Source: a virus. From it: a stretch of DNA of 30,580 nucleotides. Position numbers and translations under genes: made by a program. Location: positions 1 through 30,580 of IMG/VR virus record IMGVR_UViG_3300040816_000361. One strand, given 5' to 3'. A model generated the notes under the pieces. That model saw only the letters and a program-made list of their open reading frames with translations, was not told where the DNA came from and did no database searches. Positions 11,901 to 22,100 of the stretch are shown here, piece by piece. Numbering within the stretch: position 1 is the stretch's first letter; each line of letters starts with the position of its first letter.

Positions 11901-12741
11901 ATTTGAAATCAAACAATGTTGTTGACAGTGTAGCTCTTTGCAAGCCTTGTGTTGAAAAATAAAGTGTATCTTCGTCAGATCCTGGTGAAAGTTCTGGAGC
12001 GACAAATGTATCGCCGTCGACATCTCTAACTCCGCCTAAAGAACTCCATGCAACTCCATTATAACCTTCAAACTGAGTATTATCTACATTAAAACGTATA
12101 CTTCCAGTTTCTGTAACTCCACGTTGTTCAGTTGTACCTACAGGTATAATTAAATTTCCACTACTTTGTATTTTAATTCTTTCTGCAGGATCAGGAATTA
12201 ACAAAAAGTCTTGTCCAACTGTACCTGTTATACTGTTGATATCAAACAAGAAACCTTGTACAACTTGTACTTCTTGGAACGATGTACCGCCCAGGCCGTC
12301 TGCTTGTAAAAATGTTCCTGCTTGACCTTGAGGTACACCTAAGTCAAATATTGTACTAGGAATAACCGGCTTGTTTATCAAATCGTTGTAATCAAGCGTT
12401 GCAGCGTCTTGGAAGGTAAAAGTTCCTGCTCCGTCTGTAGTTAATACTTGTCCATTATCGCCATCTAAAATATTTAAGTCTAGTATTGTACTAGGAATAC
12501 TTGGCTTATTGGTTAAGTCTGCGTAACTGCCACTAAACAGTACTGGAGTGTTTATCAAGTCATTATAATCACCTGAAAATAATTCTTGCTGCTGTCCACC
12601 TATGATCAAGTTACCAGATAAGTAAATATCTCTTACGTCTGAAATATCACTTCCTGCTAAGTTTAAACTATCTCCTATAGGTAATTCTGCAATTTTATTT
12701 TCGCGAGTTGTATCAATAACGAGTGGAAATCTATTTGCCAT
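2995..12741 (-). CDS. Giant modular tail fibre / virion structural protein (3248 aa)
   Basis: One uninterrupted 3248-codon frame. The start MANRFPLVIDTTR is typical of marine T4-like phage fibre proteins and is preceded by AGGA 10 bases upstream and a late box. Modules from the N terminus: 'YNDLINKP.IPSTI' repeats (about 58-140); two 'FEGY.GVAW.SLGGV.DVD' units (about 228 and 492); two 'VAGGVGIGG.LNVNG' units (about 298-350); a pectate-lyase-like beta-helix region starting at YVSAALGDDNNDG (about 695-1180) with a helical insert (KCNRDTKEIIDSAIYDLRYG); a 'GRVYASGTTEIGDFKIG' module near 1444; a 'KGTTVTQLNSGATG' module near 1620; three copies of a 50-residue 'TTTTQGDLNLDF' repeat (about 2534-2810); and a distinct beta-rich C-terminal domain ending VSLNV. 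A long trimeric fibre reaching to the host surface is the likely role, by family resemblance. It shares much of its module order with the gene just upstream. No frameshift is seen. Confidence 0.85.
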   Translation of the reverse strand: MANRFPLVIDTTRENKIAELPIGDSLNLAGSDISDVRDIYLSGNLIIGGQQQELFSGDYNDLINTPVLFSGSYADLTNKPSIPSTILDLNILDGDNGQVLTTDGAGTFTFQDAATLDYNDLINKPVIPSTIFDLGVPQGQAGTFLQADGLGGTSFQEVQVVQGFLFDINSITGTVGQDFLLIPDPAERIKIQSSGNLIIPVGTTEQRGVTETGSIRFNVDNTQFEGYNGVAWSSLGGVRDVDGDTFVAPELSPGSDEDTLYFSTQGLQRATLSTTLFDFKSSIDVQIDSGTISSDSSTGALTVAGGVGIGGSLNVNGISNISNTTESSSYTSGAFTVAGGVGIGGNLNVNGTINTTGGASFGSSMDMQGGLSVQGQTLLATGEGSTITIGGNTIGHFIPDTNDLYDLGSPTNQFRKLYVSNIDIDSFAFNDNRIAITDSNADFEIATSGTGNVRIVSDKSIILPTGNTAARPSVTESGMIRFNSEDGLFEGYDGVAWGSLGGVKDVDQDTYITPEDTPGSDNDELKFYTANNLKITLSDSLMDVDVDTQINQIQLSGNTISTFANNDDINITPNGSGEVVASTLTVSDLTDNGIVLAGTNGSLETSANFTYDGTTFDLTGNIDIDGNIVPTNDSSHDLGTDTERWAEAFIDEITATTRINIDNYTLPLTDGTVNQVMKTDGSGNVSFAAPDAFGGNRVYVSAALGDDNNDGITAPVATIKRGVQVAGSLVYSPAIALDPTTESETAALRAAAQSIADDTITYINTTYPALVYDQAKCNRDTKEIIDSAIYDLRYGGNSRSVAAGEYYYDANGDTYIAGQVAETIDAINYAKSLAITYLTGSRATAIGASFDTVTSIITNLGNAPAKVIPDYKVSNITVMVASGDYIEETLILPDNVSVVGDNLRRSVIRPAVAEQDMFRVRNSSYVTGVTFRDNVDANGIPQWTFRFAISFDNVTDTSVSRAGYTDLPVKRPLIFTSPYVQNVSIISFIAGGGVEIDGNLIDTPNIPPNAEEAEFPAVGSVPEQGKSMVANAFTILSFDGLGWRVINDAYAQIVSCFVIFTQQGALTQTGGYLSITNSASNFGLFALRSSGYSNKSFEFNRSVCTATGTIDGAQTLTLAGLGQPALEDYILEIFDSAATVPFSLDDPLRLTENFTQNATNRREKQFSISNITATDNDIEFFTDASKTVGDAHPFVIGDRITYYSQDNVEINGIYNELGYYVGAAGSNNIALYHDAEYTIPVTNLNEQFTSGFHSFETGVENIIITEVTSTHSSYQDVEVPAGSYTVVLGDTLSGQDSVGDPIVAYIAGWDPVNYILTLSIELVQDGLSTVRRAFSDNSLILAGEIGNGGNISLGPSNGLSIVGRSDLYTSTFKVRTTLSQPVSNISNMIPSVGIDGKKVNLHRPSICNSSAHTWEYSGSGIDYNALPQNGGVSNEFFEQVDDSPGRVYASGTTEIGDFKIGTAITAFNRTGNIEFENKVNIGVLDSLALSLSSGITVTEISSDIELGDSEIGGASDSRLVTQKAVKSFLNNRLGDFIDQSVSTSAIPNSVVQLDSAGLLSADMIPPTSAFQAYQVGEFEGRFELHLDIPTNDLASGDIVVEKYDQQTITLNTSVAVTKGTTVTQLNSGATGEIKVDNTGTNIILVDVTGTFTTNPADTLDLTGNPYPISVGTSEEQTDNYFLSDPKVSQYLILDPAETYDFANIIAANTELQGAVSGAIIDEVTAHDVGVMLAVNFTTFNGGSGYLTDGVYLDVAITQVSSSGTGALADITINSGSVTNIDIKRGGSGYAIGDTVSIGSASVGGIGGSDTAVFTVTDAENRLYVELNRSAGLLFNASDVSPDFLIDDNPTSVTINPQDGDALTVAFDSRDTGTGGDIVAASSTFNVVGHGLTDGDPIEYDNNANIVLGGLTPGDTYFANVIDGNNFKLHTDYALSVDTAIEISSTSTGTQNFIVRRVNTGSDFFFIASHGLTTGDALRYDSATPPAGITDEQRLFVGSVTTNAFTLHVSRGAALTSVNGLTVSPIDTTSQGSSSATLEIQNVRVIGDINTSGKDFDSWSSLTQTTIDASNIVSGIIETSRLGVGSATNKTFLRGDSQFVNAVQGVTTSPAYVGANNPVTLTGDFTTDGSTNTHYNNVDIKIEVASTSNPSGNSPIENLGLAAFDYDYFVVDSNGKVTVKDAASGGATDATTLDGKDSTFYQNPENLDSEVPVSKGGTHISSMTKGDILYAATNIGGTLNDSMSTLGIGAQYDVLMVDGNGLPIWSSDLNIGNIQIAVTDNNTIDTSSGNLKLDSAGGTVEILDNVDLGGANTDTISLVGKIDTDVLFSSNSSDIGDATNYVRDMYLGRDLYFKGATNTNEIILPTNLADALTIKDDASTPVELMIFTTTTGSPSVTVKGDLIVDGTTTTVNSTTVTIDDPIFTLGGDTAPAADDNKDRGIEFNWHDGTNAKVGFFGYDDSASNFVFIPDATNTSEVFSGDPGVINVSGVTHTKADTDLTLTANGTGSVYVNDTLKLSGNITKGTGTITVPNNTNGTMAIGVSDTTTTTQGDLNLDFSLSATGTVSATGDAHGLASGDSPTFAGLIINGSSITFEGATPNTSEITLTVTDPTADRTITFPDASGTVAVSVSDTTTSTQGDLNLDFTLSAGGDISATGSAQGLATGSSPTFAGLTADSLTSGTADGDLTLSANGTGSVSVISDFTVNGDVDLGNTRDDIITFNGTIAGGTPFVLEGPTANNFETSIAITEPTADRTITIPNATGTFAVTASDTTTTTQGNLNLDLTLSAAGNISGTGDAHGLGTSDSPTFTNLTLSGANSAEPKLRIQNSNADANAPILEIGKTTTGEADNDQLGLIRFYGKDSGNTEQVYAQMLVESTDVTSTTKDSKITFKTLFNNTETETFRIQGFNIETDSNGLEVNTTTTNSLGGYLVLNKIDSSPANGDGIGSLQFNGSLSDQTFGARANIEGVIDTVGAAANSNTRTSLVFSTSNGSSTSAADRFKVAYNTVESFEELVVKNTAPKFAIENTNGTANATGEIVFRSNNGTNVVERGSIAFDDANDRVEIVNKDTSAAQDGRLIIKSGTDGLTFTPDAGTTEYAVRHAGQTVYKTPASTKGYEQEMLIDGTITNQTAGSFTVDFDFTSGQLYAFGVEYSIIVNRTGTGASGILQQDFVKGAFSGYQNALNGTQAYEGESQIMGPLLVTGVSVGSGTNKVTLTINYDAWSTSKDVIVKLKILSSQDTVPTVSLNV
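4312..4460 (-). repeat. Fibre repeat copy 2
   Basis: About 50 residues with 'SDTTTTTQGNLNLDLTLSA' and 'SPTFTNL'; in the 3248-codon fibre gene. It follows the linked motif 'EPTADRTITIPNATGTFAV'. Confidence 0.75.
4726..4875 (-). repeat. Fibre repeat copy 3
   Basis: About 50 residues with 'SDTTTSTQGDLNLDFTLSA' and 'SPTFAGL'; closest in wording to the copy at 1651-1800 in the other gene. Preceded by 'DPTADRTITFPDASGTVAV'. Confidence 0.75.
4991..5140 (-). repeat. Fibre repeat copy 4
   Basis: About 50 residues with 'SDTTTTTQGDLNLDFSLSA' and 'SPTFAGL'; the most N-terminal of the three copies in the 3248-codon gene. Confidence 0.75.
10225..10445 (-). other. Helical insert module in the 3248-codon fibre
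   Basis: Encodes 'KCNRDTKEIIDSAIYDLRYG' followed by GN, an AAGEYYYD stretch and a second helix ending AINYAKSLAITYL. It interrupts a predicted beta-helix between YVSAALGDD and MVASGDYIEE. Similar modules lie in the other giant gene. Confidence 0.6.
11691..11746 (-). repeat. VAGGVGIGG direct repeat, copy A
   Basis: A 56-base unit that matches 11793-11848 at 51 of 56 positions and encodes GAFTVAGGVGIGGNLNVNG. High DNA identity points to a recent duplication or gene conversion inside the fibre gene. Confidence 0.75.
11793..11848 (-). repeat. VAGGVGIGG direct repeat, copy B
   Basis: Partner of 11691-11746 (51 of 56 bases identical), encoding GALTVAGGVGIGGSLNVNG; the units start 102 bases apart, keeping the reading frame. 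Confidence 0.75.
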
Positions 12742-12767
12742 TTTTGCTTAATCCTATCTATTATACG

Positions 12768-12775
12768 TATTTATC
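12768..12775 (-). promoter_or_regulatory. T4-type late promoter box before the 3248-codon fibre gene
   Basis: GATAAATA on the minus strand, 26 bases upstream of the ATG at 12741 and in the short gap between the two giants. It differs from T4 TATAAATA by one base. It suggests the second giant has its own late start besides read-through. Confidence 0.55.
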
Positions 12776-12783
12776 AGTTGCAC

Positions 12784-13185
12784 TTAAAGTCGTCCTACAA
12801 CAACTTCTACTAGGCCTTTTCCAGCGTCATCTTTATCTCCTACTGCTTTACCTATTACACTTCCTAGCTTTGGATCGTCACTTACCATTGCATATCCAGG
12901 AACTGCACTTGTTACTAGCATGTCACCTTTGTGTACTTGTCCTATAACCTTACATGGCACACGACCTTGTAACGCAATATCTACTACATGATCGCCTTCT
13001 TGTCTTTCATTCATTACAAATGCTGGATCTGTAGATACAACACCTGCAACTTTGCGATCGCCTTTAGTATTTGTTAAAGTAACTTCTGCTTCTCCTCCAA
13101 ACACTACTACTGTACCTGGCTCATACTGTGCATCAGCACTATATTTTTCTGCCAAGTCAGCGTAAGTAGCATTTAGTTTACTGCC
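12784..13185 (-). other. C-terminal domain of the 3178-codon fibre
   Basis: Residues about 3046-3178: 'ATYADLAEKYSADAQYEPGT', then AGVVSTDPAFVMN, ALQGRVPCKVIG and GSVIGKAVG. This block recurs at the ends of phage fibre proteins and resembles Peptidase_G2-type chaperone domains; self-cleavage is not shown by the sequence. Confidence 0.5.
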
Positions 13186-16100
13186 ATTAGCAAGTGTCCA
13201 GTTGCCTGTTATAGTTGCTGATAAAGGATTTCCTACTCCGTCTACTCCGGCATTTAGGTTTTTGATGCCTTTAACGTCTTCAACCCATATTTCTTGCCAG
13301 GTGTTATCAGTAGACCCTAGTTTGCAACCACTGTGTGCAGTTTGATCATCTACATCATTTCCTAACGGAAGTATATCTGCTGCTACTGTACCGCCAAATT
13401 CAATACCACCTTCTAGTGTTAGTTTACCGTCGGTATCGGTTGCAAACTTAGCAGCAGTTATTGTTCCTGCTACACTTATGCTGCCAGCGTCTGTAGAAAT
13501 ATCTCCATGTGCATAGATATTGTTCCAACGTAATGTTGCTGCACCAAGATCGTATATCTCTTTTGTAGCTGGAACAATACTCGAAGAAAGTCTTGATTTA
13601 ATTTCTAGTGACTGGCTGTTTCCTGAACCTAATACAACATTTGTGTTAATTTTAGTATCAACATCATCTATATACATCTGTTCTGACAATACTTCAGACA
13701 ATGGTGTTTCGTCACTGTTATTTTGAGTAGGTTCAAGTATTTGGAAACTGATTTTGCCTTTACCTGCACTTCTTTGTATACCTGTAACTGGAGTAACTGC
13801 GCCAGTTACTTCTTTTGCACTAACTTCTATTGCAGCAAATCTACGTTTGATATTAAATTCGTCTTCTTGTTGGAAGTTGATATAACCTATAACATCTCCG
13901 TCAGATGCTGTATCTTCGTTAGTAGACTTGTCTTTATAGAATGTATGATGAACTGGTTCATCATTTGCACTTCTATATCTATAAACAGTTTCTTGCTGTG
14001 TTGTTAGTAATGGTGACAGTACTTCAACATTATCTTCTCTTACAACTAATCTTTCTGTTCCTCCTGTTACTAGAGTAATTTTTTGTGCGCCAACATCTGA
14101 GTCTCCTGCACTGTCAAACCCTGTTCCTGCACCTAAAGCAATACCTGTGCTAGTTTCAGTTTTTTCGTTTGCTGCTTCAATAAAGTTAGTATACAACCAT
14201 CTTGTAGCCAAGGCACTCTTTTCAATTGTACGAGGTTTAGGATCAGGATCACCGTTACCGTCAACTCTATTAGGATCAGCAGCGCCTCCTGTTGTACCCC
14301 ATAAACTGTTTGCATGTAGTACACTTTCTTCATCGGTGCTAGTTGCAATTTCCCCTACAACTATGTTACCTTTTGTAAGTATCTTGAGAGGAAATACTTC
14401 CTCATTTGCTCCGCCTTCATCAACAATTTGTCCAGAAGCACTTCTTAAAACTTCGCCGCCTGTAGCTAACTTGTTGTTTAAAACTAATTCATCACCTGAT
14501 AGGAATATGTTAACAGCACTATCGTTTGTCATTCTTATTCCAGCTGTGTTAATATAGTTATTAACATCTCTAATAACAAGACCGTTTGGTAAATTACTTG
14601 TGCTTGCTCCTGTTAAATCTAAAGAATAGCCATCATCTATATCATAGTTATAAGTTAGAACTTGTATAGGATCAATAGCACTAGGTAATATTCCAGTATT
14701 AATGGTAATTGCTTTTTCTATCAAGCCTGTTTCAATAACAGATTCTATAGTTATATTTCGTGGTTGCCCCACTGCACTTGTGTCATTACCTATTAAACTA
14801 CTTGCTGCTAAAGGTTGCATTTTATCATACGATAAGTTATAATCAATTAAATCTATAAATCCTGTATGTTGTACACCATACAAATCTAATGACGAGTTGT
14901 CATTAACAATTGTAGCAAGTGACGGAGTTTCGTCATTTTGTAATATTGCGTCACCTGATACAAAATTACTTGCTGTTCTAATTCTAACTTGAGTAGAACT
15001 CGAAGTAGCTTCTACAACATATCCAACTTTTGAATCACCGCTTATAGATATTTTGTCGCCTTCGGCAAATGTTTGTTGACTAGATAGTGTAAGTACAACT
15101 TCTTCTGCAAATGTTGAGTTATCAAATGCTGCTAATCCTCTAGAATCTTGGCCATTTGGATTTAATTCTTCACCTTCGAGACCTGTGCTGTTATCTAATA
15201 AAGGAGCTCTGTCTAAATTCAATTTGCTTTGAATAATTCCGGCAGTAGAATTTACCATTGCATTTGTTATTCTATTATTTCTAATAGTTGCATAGTATTC
15301 ACTACCGTCTTCGTCTCTATTAGATTCAAATTGAATATCTCTCAGCCCTGGTAGATCAATTTCTTGTTTTGCAAAAATATACTCGTTTAATGCACCGTCA
15401 TTATTGACTCCACTTACACGACCAGTAGCTGGGTTTACTGCATCTTCGTAAACTACACCGTTTAGTGTTTGTTCAGTTAGTTGTGCGTCAGTGTTATCAA
15501 AAACATCACTATAGAATACGCCAGGATTTGCAATATCTTCTACAGCTTCGTAAGTTAGTATTATGTATGTAACACCATTTGGTGCAGTAAATCCTTGTTG
15601 AACATCAACCACTCTACCTTTACTAGTAGTATTTCCGCTAACCGGTTCAGGTGGCGTTCCCGGATCTCCGTCTGTATCTTGCGGAATACCTCCGCCTCTA
15701 AATACATCACCTACGTTAAACCCTGGACTGCTCATACTAAGCAAGAACAAGCGTTTCTTTCCGCTGGCCATAAAGATATCAGTAGCTTCTGGAGGATTTG
15801 CTACATCTGTTTCAACTTGATATAACCCGTCAAATGTATTTGAACCAGTTAGTTTGCCTAGTACATAACCTTTGTTTACAACAACATCATCTGGATCTAA
15901 ATTATCATCAGGAGTAGGAATATTAGTAATAGTATTTCCGCCCATATTAATTAGGCCAGTCATTTGGAAATCGTCGCCGCCGTCTAATGGTAATACGCCT
16001 GGACCAATTTTAGTTGCGCCAACACTGTTACCGTCTCTATCCATCCCTAAACGTCTGTTAATATATGTATTAACAGCTTTCTCAGTCGGAACTGTTTCGT

Positions 16101-19100
16101 CGTTCGGTGAATTAAAACTTGCATCGTTACTAAATTCGGTAATTGTTACACCTTGTTCAAATCCTAATCCAGTAACCTGTGTAAGTCTAATTCTACCACC
16201 AAAGTCTAATTCACCTGTTCCTTGGTCTACACTAAAGAACTTACCTACACGGAAGAATCCGTCTTGATCTGAACTTGTAAAGAATACACGACCTGTAGTT
16301 CTTTCTTGTACTTGTGCTTTTGTATTAGTACCAGCATCATCAACTGCACCTTCTGCTGTTACAGGAGAATTCTCGTCTGACGGAATACCATAAATTTGTT
16401 CTGGATAGTTTGTATCATTATAACCGCCTGTACCGATGTCTAAGAAATCATGCGATGTAGCACGGTTTGTACTAATTCTAATACTAATAGTAGCATCTGC
16501 GCCGTCTTGAAGACCTGCTAGTATTGACGGTCCGTTTAAATTACCTTTGTTTACGTTTATAGCAAGACCAGTTGCACTCCATGTTTCGCTTCCGTCATCA
16601 TAAGAAAGATCGTTATCTGTACTGTCACTGAAAGAAACAATATCGTAATCAGTATTAGAATCGTCAATTGAGTCTATAAAGTGTGTTCTACCTTTCCATA
16701 CAAAGATAAACTTTTCTGCATCTCCTAATAGTGCTGCATTATCAACAGCAGTTTTATCTAATTCGTTTATTTTTACAACTGCTATTTTAGTATCGCCTGC
16801 ATTAGCACCTAAAGTTTTTCCAGCATCATCTGGATCTACGTTTGTAGTTTCTGCTAGTATAACTTGTAGAGGAAATACATCAATACCAGTATCAAATCTT
16901 GTAGTAATTTGAGTCGGTGTTACTGGTATTCCTGTAACTGGATCTTCTACCTGCTGGAAATTAATTGTTCTTGCTGTAGAATCAGGAGTAATATCAAATT
17001 GTATTGCAGTACTTGGTCTAATTACAAGTTTTCCAACTGGAATAGTCTGAGTACTTTCTTCTAACACATGTGTTGTTCTATTATGAAACTCAGCCAATGT
17101 TGAGTGAGAAACATTTTCAGGTAGTCTATTATCATCATCTCCGCCAATACCAGACGTAAAGTTTAGTCTGTAGATAGTATTGTCTATGTCATATGTTGAA
17201 CCTGCTGACCCTGCTATTACCCCAAATGGTCCAAATATAGGATCTTCATCTGATGCATTTACAATTGGAAATACTTTATACTCGTTTAATCCAGGGAAAT
17301 AAATGTACACTTCAGATCCGCTCTGAGGTCTAGTTGTAAAATCGTATGCATATACATAGTTTTGTCCACTATTTGAAGTGTAAGATACTTGTGCAACACC
17401 TAATATTTGAGCTGCGGTAATTGTAGTGTTTGCACCAGTAGTGTCAAATTGTATATCAGCATCTTCAAAACTTCCACCTGTTACATTTTCTAAATAAATT
17501 GTATCCGAGTTTGCTAAATCAAAACTTACTGTACCTGTTGCTCCAGTTGATGCTTGTGTTACAGTCATTCCTTTAGTTAAGTTAACTGTAATGCCGTCTA
17601 ACTGTATTTCTGTATCTACGTTATAAATCTTACATGCTTGTGCAGTATTATCACGCAACTGTACCGGAGTTGGAATTTCGTCAGGGTCTCTACCTGCTGC
17701 AACAAGACCAAATTTACCGTTTGCATTTGATCCGTTAAGTGATCTAATTTGGCCACCATTATTAGCATAATAAGAAATATGACAGTAGTATGTAAACACA
17801 CTAACCATTTCAGAAAGTGCGTTGTTTGTTACTACTAGACCGTAACCGTTGTCATTGACTTGGGTATAGTCATTACCTAGTAAACTTCTGTTACCTGCTG
17901 TTTGTAAAACTACTTGAGTTACTTGTGTAGCTAACCAATCAGTAGTTTGTTCTGCAATACTTTTTGCTGCGGTACTATCTAGTAAAGCAAATTGTGCTTG
18001 CTCTGTACCGCTTGTCCAAGTAATATCAGGTTCAACTCTAGTAGGAGGTGTTATGCCTTCGCTGTTGATATAATCGATAATTTCTTGAACTCTTGCTGCT
18101 GCAAAATCTGCTGCATCTATATTACCAGGATCGAGTGTTGTATTTTGTGTTAATATTGTTCCAGGTGTTACGGTAACAATTTCTTCACGAATTACTTGAT
18201 AAACAAGATTTTTTAATCTTTCGTAAGCTGCTATAGTTTCTTCTTTTTGTCCGTCACCATACTGAGCAACACCGTCTACAAAATATGCCATAGCGGCGTC
18301 AAAAGTCTGTAGGTTTCCTCCATAGGTTAAATCGTAAATTAACGCATCGAGAATATAGCCTGCGTCTCTTGCACATTTTGAAGAGTCATAATTGAAAGTA
18401 GTTTCATAAGGATCAAGACTGTTTGTAACTTGAAAATCAATCCAGGTTATTAGTTCTTGAATTATAAAATCTTTGTTTATTATTATCTGTTCTCTAGCGT
18501 TACGATAGAATACATCATTGCCGTTTCCTGTACCTCCTGTTGGATCAGGATACACATACGGATCAGCATTTGCAGTTCCGTTTTGTACTATATCTATAAC
18601 TTCGTCCCATAGTGCTTCTACTCTAAGAGTATAACCTGGATCACTGAGTTCTGTACTAGTATATGTTTTAGCCTGAGCAAATGCTGCTGCTGTTGCATCT
18701 TTTTGACTATTAATAACTTCGGCTGCTGCTCCACTGTAATAGCGTATTGCACTTGCAATAGTTCTATAGTTATTGTTAAATGCAGCATCAAATTTAATTG
18801 CATCAATAAAGTATTTTACATCTCTTTCACATTTATATTTGTCATAAGCAAAATTTGTAAATGCTGTAACTGTTCCGCTATAAGGTGTTGTTTCGTCTAG
18901 TTGTAATTTTGCTGTACCTGTTACAGCATTATAATCAGTAACAGCGTTAATTGTATATCTTTCACCGTCATAATAGAAAGGAGCAGGTGTTAGAGGTTTT
19001 CTGTATCTTAAACCTCCTTCTAATACAGGAGTTTCAACATCAAGTGTTAAACCTCCATTACTAACTGCTAGTATGTTTGCTTTCATGTTACCTACATAAC

Positions 19101-22100
19101 CGTCATTGAACATACCGCCTCTAAACTTTTTAGCTACACCTCTAAAAGGCGTAAAACCTTTAGTAAACGAAGAACATGTCTGCGTATATGGAGATCTTGT
19201 TAGTATTTGGCCACCTGGATCTTGAACTTGCATAAATCCGCCATGTCTACTACCTGTGATATTTCTAATAATAACACCATCGTTAACAAAGAACATATCC
19301 ATATCTTCATTGCGTTTTGCAGGGTTATAAGTTGTTCTAACTCTATTTGCTGTTGTATCGTACCAATACGTTGATAGGTCAACTAGATCTAAAATTATAT
19401 CTAAAACACCACTTTCTGCATCTACAGGTTCGATTACTCTAACTGCATTTAATTGGTTTAAAACTACATAGGATGGATCTTTATTAATAATTGCAGTTAT
19501 AATTAATTTTACATATTGTAAAACATTATAACTGTCAGTGGCTTGTGAATTTACAACCTGAGAATTATAAAAGCCTGCCTGTGCTTTTAATGTTTGGTGA
19601 TTCTGACCTTCTAATAAATCATGTACAATAGCATCTACTAACGCACCGATTCTACCCCTTAGTGCTCCTGGAGTGGTATAGTCAGGATAATACGTATTCA
19701 TATATGCTTGCACTTCTGCAATAATAAAAGATCTATTTGTTTGTAAAAATCTACTTGCAATTTCATATTCAAAGTCAATATCAACTCGCCCACCATTATC
19801 TAATGGTCTGCTTGGATCTTGCAAATAGTGGAATCCATACGGATCAGCACGATAGACACTCCAGTCTCCCCAAGCTATTGTATTTGTGTTTGCAAAAGGT
19901 ACTGTAATTTTTACAACTAGTTCTGTTCCATTAACTGATTGTACCCATGCTTCACCGCCATCTGCTGCTACTATAAATCCTCCAATCCAACTCTTTGGAG
20001 CATCGCCTTCGCTTAAATTTATAATACTAGTTTTTTCAAAACTAGTTGCAACTTCAGTTGGTGTTATTGTAGGTTGTATTGTTCTTCCGATATGAGTTGC
20101 TATATTCGGACCATAGTAATTAATAGTTTTTAAATTATCAAATACTGCATCTCTATAAAAATATAAATTTGCCCATTTACTTGTACTTACTCCCGGTTTA
20201 GGTGAAATAATACTTCTTCTAAATTCGTCACCTTTTATTGAAACGTTAGCAGGAATTCTAATAGGTAATTCTTCAAAATATTCACCGCTTTCAATAAAAA
20301 TAGTAATTTGTTTATCTTTAATAAAGTTACCGTATTCTAGTTCTTCTCCCGGAGTAAATTCAATTGGTTCTAAAAGTTGTACTGTTAATTCGTCATTGTC
20401 TGTTGCATTATTTCTTTCATAAGAAATAATTTTACCTATTGCACCAGTTGATTTTCCTCTTACAACTTTTCCTGGCAGTAGATCTGTAGTAGTAACAAGA
20501 CTGTTAGGATCTGTCTGTTCACGTCCTTGATCGACAGCTAGACTAGTTCCGTCATCCATTGTAATAATATAAGGTGTTCCTTCTACAACAGTTAAAGTAT
20601 CAGTATATTCTAACCCATCTACGTATGCATTATAATGAATATCAAATAGATAATTTTCAGCCGATCCGTCTGCTCCTAAAATATGATCTCTCATTGCAGG
20701 TTCGGCTTGATCCGGAGATATATACTGCTGATACGGAACACTAGTAGGATCGCCTTCGACTTCAGGAACTTGATAAAGATTTTCAGCTGATACTTGTATT
20801 GCATCCAAACAGAGAGTCATTAAAACTTCTACTTGTTCAACTACTGCTCTCCATTCGTTAATTTCTCTTCTGTGATTTCTTCTTAGTATCAACGAATTTA
20901 AAATTGTTTGATCGTTTGCATTTCCGGTATTTGAACTTATTACATCAAATAGCATTGCATTTACTAACTTAGTAAGGTCTGCTCTCCACTGAAACTCATC
21001 AAAACTGAACAGGAACCATTTAGGATCTGTTGACGATAGTCCAGAATTACTTGTTGAATTTTCTATTTGTGCTCTAGCCCAATAAATTGCTTCCTCGGTT
21101 AAAAATTTAACATTACTTTCAATAATAGTCTTTGTAATTGGATTTGCTTCTGTAGTCCAATTAGCACCTACTACTGTAGCAAAATTTTCGCCATTGTCAG
21201 TAGTAATAGTTTGCATATATGGACCAGGTTGTACTTCTGCAATTCTTATTTCTTCTTCGGCAGCTCTACAAGCAGCGTTAACACTTGAAAAAGCATTAGA
21301 GTAAGAACGACCTTCAAGTCCTGGAGGTGATGTACGTTGAGCATCGTCACCTGCTTTACTAACATAGATATTATTAGCACTGTTAAAACTGGTTCTATCA
21401 ACATACAATTTTGAAACTGCTTGTAAATCGTCAGCAGCAAAGGTTGTTCCTAACCCAGCAAATACACCAGGATGTTCTCCTAATTTTAAAATTGCGCCGC
21501 CATCCATTTCGTCGCCAGCTTTTTTAACTGCTTCGTTAGATGGAATAACTTGACTTCCTATAGATCCTATTGGAGCCCAATCGGCTAAACTAAAAGTATC
21601 TCCTGCTTCTAGCTCTAATCTACGACTGGCTTTATAAAAATCGCCTTGATAAGTAACTACATCTCCACGGTCATAAACTTTACCAGTTACTCCATCAGAT
21701 TCAGTAGTGTCAAACGGTTCAAATGATGTTGTATCTGGAACTAGAATAGGTCCACTTGTTATATCTCCATCTTTAGCAATATATGCTGTATCTCCATATC
21801 CTTTAGATATGATAAGATTTTCTTCTGTGATTGTAGTGTCTTGCCCGTGTGTATTACGCCACTGCTCGATTAATCCATCGTCGTCTGGATTTGCAACATC
21901 TTCACCTTTTCTAAAGAATCCATTTTTTAGTGCTTCGTTGACATTATCAACATAAGCCATAACACCATTAACTTTAACATCATTAGAAAGTTCCGGAACT
22001 AAGTCATTTCTAATTGTATTAGAAGTATTTTCAATTACAATTTTATCTGGATTTGTAGTAGCATCAATTTGTATACCGCCTTGGCCTTCTAAAGTCTTGT

